A DNA stretch of 64,000 nt from Lunularia cruciata (lineage: Eukaryota; Streptophyta; Marchantiopsida; Lunulariales; Lunulariaceae), in the NCBI GenBank assembly GCA_948567375.1, contig OX419756.1:60960333-61024332 (forward strand), read 5' to 3'. Made by a program: the position numbers and the translations under genes. Under the pieces are notes generated by a model. It worked only from the letters and a program-made list of their open reading frames with translations. It made no database searches and had not been told where the DNA came from. Each line of letters opens with the position of its first letter. Position 1 is the stretch's first letter. This document shows, one piece after another, positions 44,800-55,609 of the stretch.

Positions 44800-45720
44800 G
44801 GAGAAGAGAAAGTCCAATTTTTGAAGCCCAAGGTATTTGAAGGCAAGAACCTCCCAAGGATAGAAGAAATTAATTTTTTTGATTGTGAATGTTATTTTGA
44901 AGCTACATTTCTTCAAGATGAACATAGATAGATTTTCTTGGCTTCAAGCCAATTGGATAGAGTTGCAAAACTATAGTGGCTATTTCAAGTAGAATGAGCT
45001 GAATGGCAGTTTGTTGCACCAATCTTGAATCTGAGAAGAATCCAAAAGTGCAATAATTTGGTAATTCCAAGCAATAAAAACTAAAAGAGCTGCATAAGAG
45101 AAAAAGGCAACCGCATAGGAAAAATGAAGGATGGGAAGACCCCATCAAGCCGTACAAGGGAGAGAAAAAAGGGTAACATAGAGCTAAGCCCCAATAGAGT
45201 CTATATGAGAAATCTGCCCTATCACACCTATAAGATAGGTTGGCGGAATTGAAGCAGATTGGTTCTATGAGAAACTATATCACTCAATTACAAAATACCA
45301 TAATGCAAATTCTAGATATATTAGAAGGTGAAGCAATGGATCAATTTGTAAGGGGCTTGAAGTCACACACCAAATTGAAAGTGCACATGCAAGAGACCAA
45401 ACACTTGGAGGAAGCCATGCAATTGGTTAGGTGTTTTTATTCCTTGGTTTTGATAACCTCAACCTTCACAAAATCTACCCACACATTACACATGGATGGA
45501 TGAGCTAGCACCAATAGAAATTGATGCCATCTACCAAAAATCACTTGGTCCTACAAATAGGTAAAGATTGTGACAAAATGGTAGTTATTTTTATTATCAC
45601 CAAATTGGGCATTGCATTGTTGATTGTCCATTCAAGAATGGATGACCTTGAAAAATCACCCAAATGGAGTTCATGGAGCATGATGATCAAGAAAACAAGG
45701 AATTCTAATAGGAGAACTTG
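44800..45720 (+). pseudogene. gag of A2, interrupted by a LINE fragment
   Basis: Homologous to A1 gag on both sides of an insertion at 45,100-45,229. The right part is open for 87 codons (AELKQIGSMRNYITQLQNTI, DQFVRGLKSHTKLKVHM, HLEEAMQLVRCF). A zinc-knuckle remnant with IAL-IVHSRMD text follows near 45,600. Confidence 0.75.
45100..45229 (-). mobile_element. 130-bp 5'-truncated RLE LINE insertion in A2 gag
   Basis: The reverse complement is the family 3' UTR, from GTGTGATAGGGCAGATTTC to the 3' end GCGGTTGCCTTTTTCTC. A perfect 6-bp target duplication ATAAGA lies at 45,094-45,099 and 45,230-45,235. The A1 gag shows the empty site (CTGCACAAGATAACTTGGCG). There is no poly(A) tail in this copy. 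Confidence 0.87.
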
Positions 45721-45779
45721 AGCCACATTCTTGGAACTTGATTAGTTCCAATGGGATTGAATGTTTGACCTTTCCAAGT

Positions 45780-47560
45780 TTGCTTCACTTGCAAGGTATG
45801 ATATTTGATTGTGGTTGTAGGATTTTGGTTGAATAATTTTGGTTGATTTTGTAAATTCAAATTATTGTATATCCATACAATTACGAAAGGAATTAAGTAT
45901 TCTTATCAAACCAATAACTAGAAGTAGATTGGTGATGGAGGATGATAGAAAGAGCTCTACATTTTATGCCTCTTGTTACATTTGAGATTGGGAAGGAGCA
46001 TTTAGAGTGTATGAGGTTTGTAGTGGCACTTCTACACTATGATGTCATTCTAGGTTTGCTTTGGCTTGAACATCATAAGGTTTGATTTAATTGGATCCAA
46101 TGGTAAATTTAAGTACAATACCAAGGTAAAAATTAAAAATTAGATTATTTGGCACCTTTGAGTAAGACATCTAAGAATAGTAAATTCTAAGATGGAAAGT
46201 TTATCAATAAAACAACCATAGAGTAAAATTTGGAGGAAGATAAGCCTATTTTTGTGGTGTGGATCAAGCCAATTGTGGATGGAGAATCTGATGAGGGCCA
46301 AAAGCCTCATCAAGCAATGGTTGATCAAATAGTTCAAGAGTTTGCAAATGTATTTTTGAATGATTTGCCAAAGGGATTACCCTCCAATTGCCGTACGCCT
46401 TTCAAGATTGAGTTATTGCCAAGAAGTACTCCAATTGAGTAGACCAATCTATTGGTTCTCACCAAAGGAGTTGGATGAGCTTTGAATAACACTGATTGAG
46501 TTATTGGAGAAGGATTTTATATGACATAGTATATCTTCTTAGGGAGCACCAGTATTATTTATCCCAAAGAAGGATGGAGTACTTTGTTTTTGTATTGATT
46601 ACCATAGCCTCAATAAACAAATAATGAAGAATGCATATCTCTTGCCTCAAATTGATGACTTGCTAGATCAATTGAGTGGAGCACAATAATTCTCCAAGTT
46701 GAATCTCCAAAGCAGCTATTGGTAAATTTACATTGATAGAAAGGATGTGCAAAAGACTACCTTTTGCATAAGGTATGGGCATTTTGAATGGAGCATTCTA
46801 CCTTTTGGACTCACTAATGCCTCAATAGTCTTTATAGGTTAGATGCATCGAGTGTTGGATGGGCTATTGGATAGGTATGGTGATATTCTTGGATGATATT
46901 TTAATCTATAGTAAGATGGAGGTAAAACACACCAATCACATAAAGAAGTCTTAAGATGACTAGGTCAATGTAAGTTCTATTACAAGAAGTCAAAGTGTGC
47001 CTTTTGGTAGAAGGAAGTTACCTTCTTGGGTCATAAGATCTCATCAGAGGGGATCAAGATGGATCTAGAGAAAATCAAAGCCAATATTGATTGGTTTAGT
47101 CCAAAGAAGCCCATAGAAGTGCAAGCATTTAATAGACTGGCAAGTTTTTTTGATGATTCATCCACTAGTATGCTCATGTGGCTACACCATTGGCCAACCT
47201 CTTGGGGAAGACCTCAAGATTTCAATGGACCCCAAGCACAAAGAAGCATTCTAGAAGTTGAAGCATATGGTGTCTTCAAGACCCATTCTTCAATCTTATG
47301 ATTCACAACTACCTTGTATGGTTGACTTTGATGCTTATAACATTGCCATTGGAGGTATGTTGCAAAATAATTTCTAAATGGATTACATCCCATTGCCTTT
47401 GTGTCTTGTTGACTAAATACCATAGAAAGAAATTACTTTGCTCAAGATCAAGAACAATTAGCAATAGTATATGCCACCAAGGTATGGAGGCATTATCTCT
47501 TGGGAAAATAAGTGATCATGCAAACCAATCACACCCTTGTTGCAAACATTACATCTAGAG
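45780..47560 (+). pseudogene. protease, RT and RNase H of A2
   Basis: Protease relic around 45,800-46,100, then a clear start of the RT domain (DQIVQEFANVFLNDLPKGLP, FKIELLPRSTPIE). Heavily interrupted RT motifs follow on the nucleotide level parallel to A1: a frame with the ILDDILIYS relic near 46,890, TFLGHKIS...GIKMDLEKIKA near 47,030, and RNase H relics to 47,560. More decayed than A1. Confidence 0.75.
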
Positions 47561-47899
47561 CACATGAAGAGTCAACATCATCAATAGAAGGAACAACTAC
47601 AATTGTTTGACATCAAACTTGAGTACAAACCTGATAAGTTCTATATCATCCCCAATCCTTATCATGACAACCTGATTTGAAGACTCTTCTTCTCATCAAG
47701 ATAGCAATTACAACAATATCATTTGACTCAAAAGTCCAAATCAAGTTTAGGACTCCTTTACAACAAGATGTCTTCTTTTAGATGGTACAAGGTTGTCTTA
47801 CAACACGTGATGAGGAATATAACACCTTCTCTTTCAAGGAAGGCCTCTTTTCTATGAGAACCTAATCTATGTTCTAGCCAAGGGTGATCTATGACTTGT

Positions 47900-49170
47900 G
47901 CACCTTTAAGAAGCCCATGACTTACCAATCACTAGTCACATGGGTGTAGCCAAGACCTTAGTTATCCTACAATGCCAATAGTGGTGGCCCAACATGGCAC
48001 AAGATGTTTGAGAGTTTGTTTGATATTGTGAGAGTTGCCAATACAACAAGGCCAACAACCAAAAATTGAGTGGCCTCCTTCAACCACTTCCTATCCTATC
48101 TACTTGCTAGGAACACGTGAGCTTAGATCTCATCACATCCTTGCCCAAGACAAAGCAAGGTCACACAACAATCATAGTGTTTGTGGATAAACTTAGTAAG
48201 CAAATCCATTTGGCACAAACTTTTGGTATAGTGGACGTTCCAACATTGATCAGATCTACTTCAACAATGTCTTCAAGCATCATGGGATGCCTCATGTACT
48301 CATCTAAAATTGTGATCCTTGATTCACCAGAAAATTTTGGCAAGCACTCTTCCAAATACTTGGCACTAAGCTTGCTTTGTCCATGGCCTATCATCCTAAA
48401 ACTGATAGACAAACCAAACATGAAAATTTCACCTTAGAGGATATAGTTTATGCCTTTGTCAACATTCACCATACCAACTTGGATGAATGTCTTGCGGTTG
48501 TTTAGTTTGCCAATAATTCCAAATAAGCAAGTATTGGATTCTCTCCTTTCTTCCTCAATTTTTAGCCAAGACCCACTTGTTCCAGATTTCTTTCTCGCTC
48601 CTCCTCCATCTCATGTCCCTCATACTTCCACCTTCTTGAACAAAATATCCCAATCTCTACAACAAGCTAAATCTCATCTCCTTGTTGCTCAAAATTATCA
48701 AAAACAATATGTGGACCAACATTGTTGTGATATCACCTTTCAACTCAATGATAAGGTCATGCTTTCTTCTAGTAACCCACCCCTCTCACTTGATACCCAA
48801 GTCCATAAACTTGCTCTTGATTAGATAGATCTATTTGATGTTACCCAACTCATTTCTCTTGTTGCTTATTGATTTGCCTTACCTTGTCATATGGCACTCC
48901 ACCCTATGTTTCATGTTTCCAAGTTGAAACCTTTGTTTCTAATCCATCTTCCTTTTCCTCTCGTGTCCAACCTTCTCTTCTTTTTGTCTTTATCAACAAT
49001 CATGAGAAATATAAAGTTGATCATATCCTTCTATGTCACCACATTCAACATGGTTGCCAACAACATATTAAGTACAAAGTCCTTTGGAAGGGTATTCCTT
49101 TCATGATGCCACTTGGGAATCTCTTTCTCATCTCCAAAATGCATGAATGGCTATTTAGGAGTTTGAAGCT
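47900..49170 (+). pseudogene. integrase and chromodomain of A2
   Basis: Integrase zinc-domain relics at about 47,900-48,060. The catalytic core has SLDLITSLPKTKQGHTTIIV and FVDKLSKQIHLAQTFG (48,117-48,437, first Asp) and IVILDSPENF (second Asp region). The C-terminal part includes QSLQQAKSHLLVAQNYQKQY (48,660-48,720). The chromodomain at about 49,010-49,165 reads KYKVDHILLCHHIQHG then IKYKVLWKGIPF, with a frame change before the TWE-type block. Chromodomains of Ty3 chromoviruses bind histone marks and guide integration. Confidence 0.8.
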
Positions 49171-49200
49171 TCCATAGTGACAAGGATGTCACCAACTAGC

Positions 49201-49223
49201 GGGGGGGGGGGGGGGGGGGGGGG
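49201..49223 (+). other. polypurine tract of A2: run of 23 G
   Basis: An uninterrupted run of 23 G followed by A and then the LTR start TGTACCAATATAG at 49,225. Position and composition fit the primer for plus-strand DNA synthesis. A run this long is likely to vary in length and to be hard to assemble. Confidence 0.8.
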
Positions 49224-49224
49224 A

Positions 49225-49692
49225 TGTACCAATATAGAGTTTTCAGATGAGTTAGTTGAGACTAACAAAGTAAAAAATAGTCCAAATTAGTCAAGAATTA
49301 TAAGAATATTCTAGATGTATCTAGGAAGCTACTTCATACCTTCCAAGTATTGGGCATACCAAGTGGTGACATCTAGGAGGAAGCTTCTTGGAAAGCTTCC
49401 TGGCTAGCTTAGCTTGCACGCCAAGTAGGTGGCTTCTAGAAGTAAGCTTCTTGGGAAGCTTCTAGACTAGCTTAGCTTGCATGCTAAGTAGGCGGCTTCT
49501 AGGACAAAATTTCTTGAGAAGCTTCTCAATTAACTTGGCTTGCATTCAAAGAAGACAACTGTTAGGAAGCTTCTCAAGAGCCTTATATGTTCACTATAAA
49601 TACCAAAGCTCAAACTCATGTTAGACATTCAGAGTTTCCTTCATTTAAGAGTCCCAATATGATCTTTCACTTGGATCTTTTATTCTCTTACA
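49225..49692 (+). repeat. 3' LTR of A2
   Basis: It is 468 bp from TGTACC to TTACA. It contains TATA (CTATAAATA) near 49,596 and a long upstream series of GAAGCTTC and TTCTAGAA palindromes like the other family A LTRs. Confidence 0.88.
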
Positions 49693-49699
49693 CAATAGC

Positions 49700-51485
49700 T
49701 TTGGATATCCAAATTCCCAATTTGGGAAGATGGGTTCTCAAATCCGGCCCTAATTTTGGTTCTAGTCCAAATCTGTGACTACAAATCTCCAATTTGACCT
49801 TCTTCCGCTCAAGTTGATACCTTAGTCAATGAAATTGGTTACTCACACCCTCAATTTTAGGAAATTTGTGCAATGCTTCCGTACATGGTTCACCTAATTG
49901 TCAAATCTCCAGCAAACTCAAGAACACTTTTGCACAATATCATTCAACTATCCAATCATCAACAAAATAGGCCAACATGATTGGGGGTCCCATTGATCTT
50001 TTAAGCATGGAGCTACCACCAATGCACTCCAAATTCCTACATTTGATTTCACCGCTTACCTTTTCTATGTAATCAATCATCATAAATCATAACTTCAACT
50101 CAATACACTTTGCCAATACGCATTAATTATACCTTCAAGCCATGTCCACTTTAGCTCAAAAAATCCAAATTGCACTTGCAAGCTTCAATCCACTATAGCC
50201 AAGAGCTTGAAAGCTCAACAAAAAAGAAATGACTTGTATGGATTTGTACTTCAAAGTATACTTCCTTGGAGCAACTAAAGAATCCAACTCTAATAACACA
50301 ATCAATTGCACATTTAATCGCATTGATGGTGTAAATGTTGGTTCTAACCATGGCAAGCAAGAACCCTAATGTAATATCCAACCGCCACTAAGTAATCATT
50401 GATTAGTTCATGATATAATAGTAATTGCTATGACTATCACTCTAATATCTTGACAAACTAATATTGGTGTCAAAAATATCATAACATTTCTCATATTCCT
50501 TTTGGAATTTTATTCTATATTCTTTTATTTATAAGAGGATTCCATCCAATCCAAGTATAAAATAAATTTTCTTATAACATCATTGGTCACAAGCCCAACA
50601 ACTACCTGTTCTATACATGTCATTTCATATCAAAGTCAAACTTGAGTGATTTATTCTACAAAGTTACTTTTTATACTTTTAAATTCCCTATTATCAATTC
50701 TCTCTTTTATATTAATTATTCTTTCTCATGTAGATTTCATGGATTGAGTTTCTTCTCATATGCTACATGTACTCAGCTTATTTATTTACTTTGCGAGTAG
50801 ATATTATTGTTTATGGTATTCAAACATGTAAATCTTATTGTTCAAGGCAATTATGTGTAGAATTTATGAGAAATCTAAAAATGTTCAAGTAAAGAAAACA
50901 ATACAAGTGTATTTCTCATGAAATATTGCATAAAAGACATGAGAAGCCACATAAATTTCAAAATAGTAATACATTTAGAGATATGAGTAACACTTGAATT
51001 TTCATTGAAGAATTTGAGTGTTATTTTGTACTCGAGTTTTCGGATCTTATTAATAACTTGAAGAAATGTAGAATTAGAAACAAAAAGATGTACATACAAT
51101 CATAATTTCCATATTAATGCTATGATTAATGTTTTTTTGAAACTTGAAATTGAGAATGCATGCAAACTGTGAAAAGAAATTATTAATTGTTAGTTCTTTG
51201 GAATGCTTTCTAGGGCGTTCGCTGAAGTATTCCAATCCCTTCAGAAATTGTTTGCAAATGAAATTTTATTTTTTCTTTGAGACCTATAATCCAATGATAC
51301 TTTGTCATATTCTCTTAATGTCTTCAATTTTGAGACTCTGCACTAAAGATACCTTCCACTCGTCTTTGACAATTATGACCTTTGATCTTGATCATTGGTG
51401 CTCAAGGGACTGCCAGTTGTCATTGATAATTATTACTAAATATGAAAATTGTTTTTTGTGTTAGAGTACTTTCGACTTTGTTTTC
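49700..51485. other. non-coding DNA with one dispersed repeat
   Basis: No genes recognised. It contains repeat R copy 2 (50,190-50,480) and AT-rich sequence. Confidence 0.5.
50190..50480 (+). repeat. dispersed repeat R, copy 2
   Basis: Ordered similarity to 17,330-17,660 (AAGAACCCTAATGTAATATC, then CCGCCACTAAGTAATC, ATTGCTATGACTATCA). Borders unknown. Confidence 0.45.
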
Positions 51486-51488
51486 TTT

Positions 51489-52826
51489 AGAGCCTTTGAT
51501 AGGAGGATTATGGGAGACTTTGGTGATATTATTGGACCAAGGACATTTGAGTGTGTGATAGGGATTTGGCACCTAGACAAACATCTCTACCGATCTCATT
51601 TGGAGATGTTGGCTTGCTATCTATGGAGGAGATGACACCTATAGCATTTTTGGGTAGTTGAACTCTCTCAACATTCCTACTTTCCTCTCGTTATGTGGTT
51701 GTTGATAAGTTGGTTTTGGAGACTTATGTGATAGAGGTGGAGGAGGGATCCTTTTCTCTCCAGATGTTATTGCGGCAGACAATAGATAGTCTATCTCCAC
51801 GGGCACACAAGGACTTTTCATCTTTTGCTTCACTATCATCAGATTGGACTAGAGGTTTGCTATCTTCCTTGATGGAACGACATTGTCATCATATGCTACA
51901 TTCTCTCTTAGTTGAGTCGTCCATTCCTCAAGCTACTAGAGCACCTCTTCGCTCTTGCTCCAACAAGGTGTAGGCTCTTGGATCCTAGCTCAATAGTGTA
52001 TTAGGGTATTCCGACTTGCACCAGCTACTTTCTCTACATGATGAGATTTTGCCTACTTGAGAGGTTTGGTCCACCGATCTGTATCTTCCTTACTCACTTG
52101 TGAGTGTGGTTCTCCACTAGATGCAGTAGAGGTCTATACGCCATGGTGTCCTATTGGAAGATAGAAGATAGCTACCGGTTAGGGACATAATGTTTGCTAT
52201 GGCACGAGAGAGTGGATACTTGCCTTGGTGGGAGATTTTGTATGCTCTGTAGACAACATGTGTCGGGGCAAATTTATATTTGGTCCAAGCTGATTAAATG
52301 ATAGTAGCAGATGTCGTGGTTACGGACCTTACAAGTGATACAAATTCAGAGGGAGTGATTACCTATCCCCTTGGATGGGCAACGAGTGCAATAGCAGCTT
52401 GCAAGGTCTCCAAGTATAGAGGTATGCAATGAGGTCACCTCTTTGTTCCTCTAGCCTTGGAATTATATGGAGCGATGGACGCAGTGTTAGACACATTTGT
52501 CAAAGAATGCATGAGAGTTTATCATGTTAGGCGTTAGAGGTTAGGGGTACCACTCTCACTTTCATATTTTGTAATATATTTTAGACAATGTGTGTCCATT
52601 GTGAGAATAATGGATAGTACAATTCATAAAGAACAATCATACAAAGTGATGCTTTTTTAATGGTCCAATTGTTTGTAGCCTGACATCTTGCATAGCTTGA
52701 ATATCTTAGGTGCAGTAGGGCTGATTTATCATATCTATGGGGCTTAGCCCCATTTTACCTATTTAGTTTCACCCTTGTGCGAGGGGTCTTCCCATCCTTC
52801 TTGTTTTCTGCGCGGTAGCCCTTTCT
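51489..52826 (+). mobile_element. RLE-type LINE, copy 2
   Basis: Starts in the RT-derived segment (AGCCTTTGATAGGAGGATTA) that matches 2,122 in copy 1, and runs through the RT end, zinc motif and endonuclease relics to the 3' tail GGTCTTCCCATCCTTCTTG and CTGCGCGGTAGCCCTTTCTC. It is more mutated than copy 1 but keeps the frame across 52,530-52,580 that copy 1 lost. An open piece of 92 codons lies at 51,695-51,973. Confidence 0.82.
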
Positions 52827-52829
52827 CCT

Positions 52830-54680
52830 TTTTTTCACTTCGTTTTCTCGCAGTGAATTCTTCTCGTCATGTCATAATGAACACCCGGTGATCACCACTT
52901 GATTATTCGTTTTTTATACTCTCCCATTTCTGCATATAGTTTGCCGTAGAATAGATTTCGGTGACGAAGTGATGGATGTGCAATGCCGAGAAACGAGATG
53001 TCCGCACGATGGAAGTCACAGCTTCAATCTCCAATACCTTAATAAGTAGAAAAATCGCTCTGAACTAGCCTCTCTTTACCTCAGTACAGGACTGGCCTGA
53101 CGTGGTGGGTCTTACAGTATTGCTTTTCCTTGAAGAAACGACCAACCTCGATAATGGCACCTAATTCACCGCCCTCCATACGGATAACGAGCTGCGATAG
53201 TGGACAGGCCTGAGTTCGGATGAGAAGAACGACTGGACTTGCTGGACTGAACAGTAGTTTCCTGCATTTCAGTGTGGGCTTTGCGTGCCTCTCTGCTATA
53301 CATCATCTCCGCTTTCTGACCATTTACTTGTAAGTAGTACGTTCCCGCTCGCTGCCTGGCTGCAAGCGGCCTGGTAGGTAGGGTATAATAATACTAAGCA
53401 GGCGCAAGTGCACCACGTAAATCCAAACTGGGACCTCAGAACTCGAAATTCCCAGAACTCCAATTCTGTACAGTCAGTTCCACGACAGTTGAAATCGCTC
53501 CAGACGCGGAACCGCCTTCAGTAACAGGACGAAGGATAGAAGAGAGCTGCCGATCCAGTTCCGATATATAGGTCGTTCGATCCTGCACGCCATCGCTTTT
53601 CACTCACGTCTTGAGAAACAGACTCATCTGCTTGTGTACGAAGGACCCGGTTCCCCGCTTGCTACTTAATAGCTGAGACTTAGATATACCGCAAGGGGAA
53701 TGGACATTCACGGTTGCGGGGTCCGGAGATGCAGGTGGTGTTTTAGGAAATCAAGGACTATCACAGAATTGCGGGATGGTGCTCTGAACACACTCGGTGA
53801 CTTCATAATTCGCATTCAACGGGCTGGACCTGTAGTGAACTTCACTACGTTCGAAAGCCATGCACCTCGCTGTGTGACAAATGCCGAGCAGTCAGTCCAT
53901 ACACCTTCCCCCTAAGTCAATTCGGGGACCTATCTCGTTGTTCGTATCACTACCCTAAATAAAGATGCAAGGTCTACGTATCCAGCATGTGTGGACATTC
54001 CGTATTTCTAAGACATGCGGCACAGTTCGGACGCATCATTCGTCATAAAGTGTCGGTGCCCCCTTGACCATCCTGCAGAGGAATGACGAATCCTGAGTAG
54101 ATACTACTCTCCTGGGGTCACACAATAATTCAAGATACCCTGTTTGATCTCGCAAAGTATAAACAGCAACGTGCAGAGAGTCGAGGGCCCCGACATTGCG
54201 ACTTTTGTGGTTAACTCACTACACAACCAGCTTTTCTTGATTTTGGAAATCCTAGGAGCAGTTTCCAAGATGAATTATTTTCAAATTACGAGAACATTTT
54301 GCAGCGGCGCCTCTGATTCTATAGGGCACGTTCAGTTCACGGATACGGGAACCCAAGAGGGAAATAAAAGATAGGTCTTCACTTTACGCGGGTCTTCGTC
54401 CATCAAAGTTCTCCATAAGGAGCAATATCAACATCTTCCACCACCTTGCCTTCTCAGGTTTAATTTTAACTTGACTTATCCGAAATAAAATCTTTCAGCT
54501 GGACATCATGTGAGACCACAGATTAGTGAATCGAAAATGCAGAAGGGTTTCACAAAAAGCTACAAGGACATTAACCATCACAAATCACGTCCCCTTCCCC
54601 GTGTACCGGCTCACAAGATGCTCAATGTCACAAAATTGCTGTGAGAAATGACTTATAGCTGCACAAACGTTGTCATCTAA
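52830..54680. other. host intergenic DNA, nothing recognised
   Basis: Base composition is more balanced than in the transposon regions. The short ORFs at 53,700-53,915 and 54,144-54,374 show no domain and look like chance frames. It may include the 3' flank of the gene next to it. Confidence 0.5.
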
Positions 54681-54683
54681 TAT

Positions 54684-55606
54684 TTACAAAGTGAATCTAT
54701 TCAAATACTCCGGATCTAGCTTGGCTTTATCTTGGAACTTCTTGAACCACCGATTCAAAATGTCCATAGGCACAACGAGTTTGTCCCCTTCGACTGTGCA
54801 GAAGGACTGCATGAAATTAAACAGGTTTTCACCTACCTTCATAGCTAACTCCTCCACACGCTTTTGTTGGCCTAAATTGAGGAGGGGCAAACTAGACAAG
54901 TCTTCAACAGAAACACCTATCTGGGCTGTTAGGGGGGCAGACCCGGGGGACATCAAGAGCATTTGGCTGGGATTAGCTGGCCAAAGAAGAGGAATAACAG
55001 CAGAAGGACAAGCATTGTGAACAGCTCCCCTGTACTCAAAAGATGACCCAGGACTTTGAACATAGACGGCCAAAGCTTTATCGGCTGGTAGCATTTGATC
55101 GGTCACCAAAAATAGACACATGTCCTTAACTTGGTCATAAGCCTCTCCTGCACATGAAACGATGTGTACATCAACAACGTGAGTGCTAAACATTTCGCGA
55201 CTACTCACATTGATGAGAACATATTGCCAAAGAAGTATGTTCTGAAGCCCAAATATTCTTAGTGATCTAGCTATATTTACTGTTACGGCAGCGACTGACC
55301 TCCGGAACTGCTCGACTTCATTATCCAATCAATCCAATCATGCAGTACATGAACTGCTAACCAGGCTTCACTACTACACTTATTTTCGGTAATTTAAAAG
55401 TGTGCAGTTGCACAAATAACTAAAAGGAGAAGGCTATGATCAGACTGCTCAAAACACTGGGAAAGAACAATGTATCGTTCCAAGAATAAAAAATGAGACA
55501 TACCAACAAAATAATTCATATCCAGTAGCCATCGATGATCGTCCACTTGAGCGAACGTGGAAACAGCCAGGGGGAAGCTTCGGTTTGGGAATAGTACTCC
55601 GAACAT
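54684..55606 (-). CDS. Hikeshi/OPI10-family protein (two exons, 188 aa)
   Basis: Exon 1 (55,606-55,504) encodes MFGVLFPNRSFPLAVSTF and ends after one base of a Gly codon. The intron (55,503-55,148, 356 bp) has donor GTATGT and acceptor TGTGCAG. Exon 2 (55,147-54,684) restores GEAYDQVKDMCLFLV and continues through KALAVYVQSPGSSFEYRGAV, LTAQIGVSVEDL, KVGENLFNFMQSF and WFKKFQDKAKLDPEYL to a TAA. These are the conserved blocks of Hikeshi/OPI10 proteins, which in animals import HSP70 into the nucleus under heat stress and are about 200 residues long. No stop or frameshift is visible, and the splice joins restore the conserved GEAYD. The frame read into the intron upstream of exon 2 is not part of the protein. 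Function in this plant is inferred from the family. Confidence 0.92.
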
Positions 55607-55609
55607 GAT

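Larger units (their letters stand above)
44600..49692 (+). mobile_element. family A chromovirus A2, lacking its 5' LTR
   Basis: Plus strand: gag, protease, RT, RNase H, integrase, chromodomain, polypurine tract and 3' LTR. The left border (about 44,600-44,640) abuts H leader sequence and no 5' LTR is seen. All ORFs are broken. It keeps the 3' half that A1 lost, and so defines family A as a chromovirus. Confidence 0.85.

Noticed and set aside
53700..54374. ORFs of 71 and 76 codons next to the Hikeshi gene as exons of another gene
   Set aside because: No domain, no plausible splice partners, normal chance length.
55148..55328. N-terminal extension of the Hikeshi exon 2 frame (to the ATG at 55,328)
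   Set aside because: This is intron sequence read in frame; exon 1 with a consensus donor gives the conserved N-terminus.
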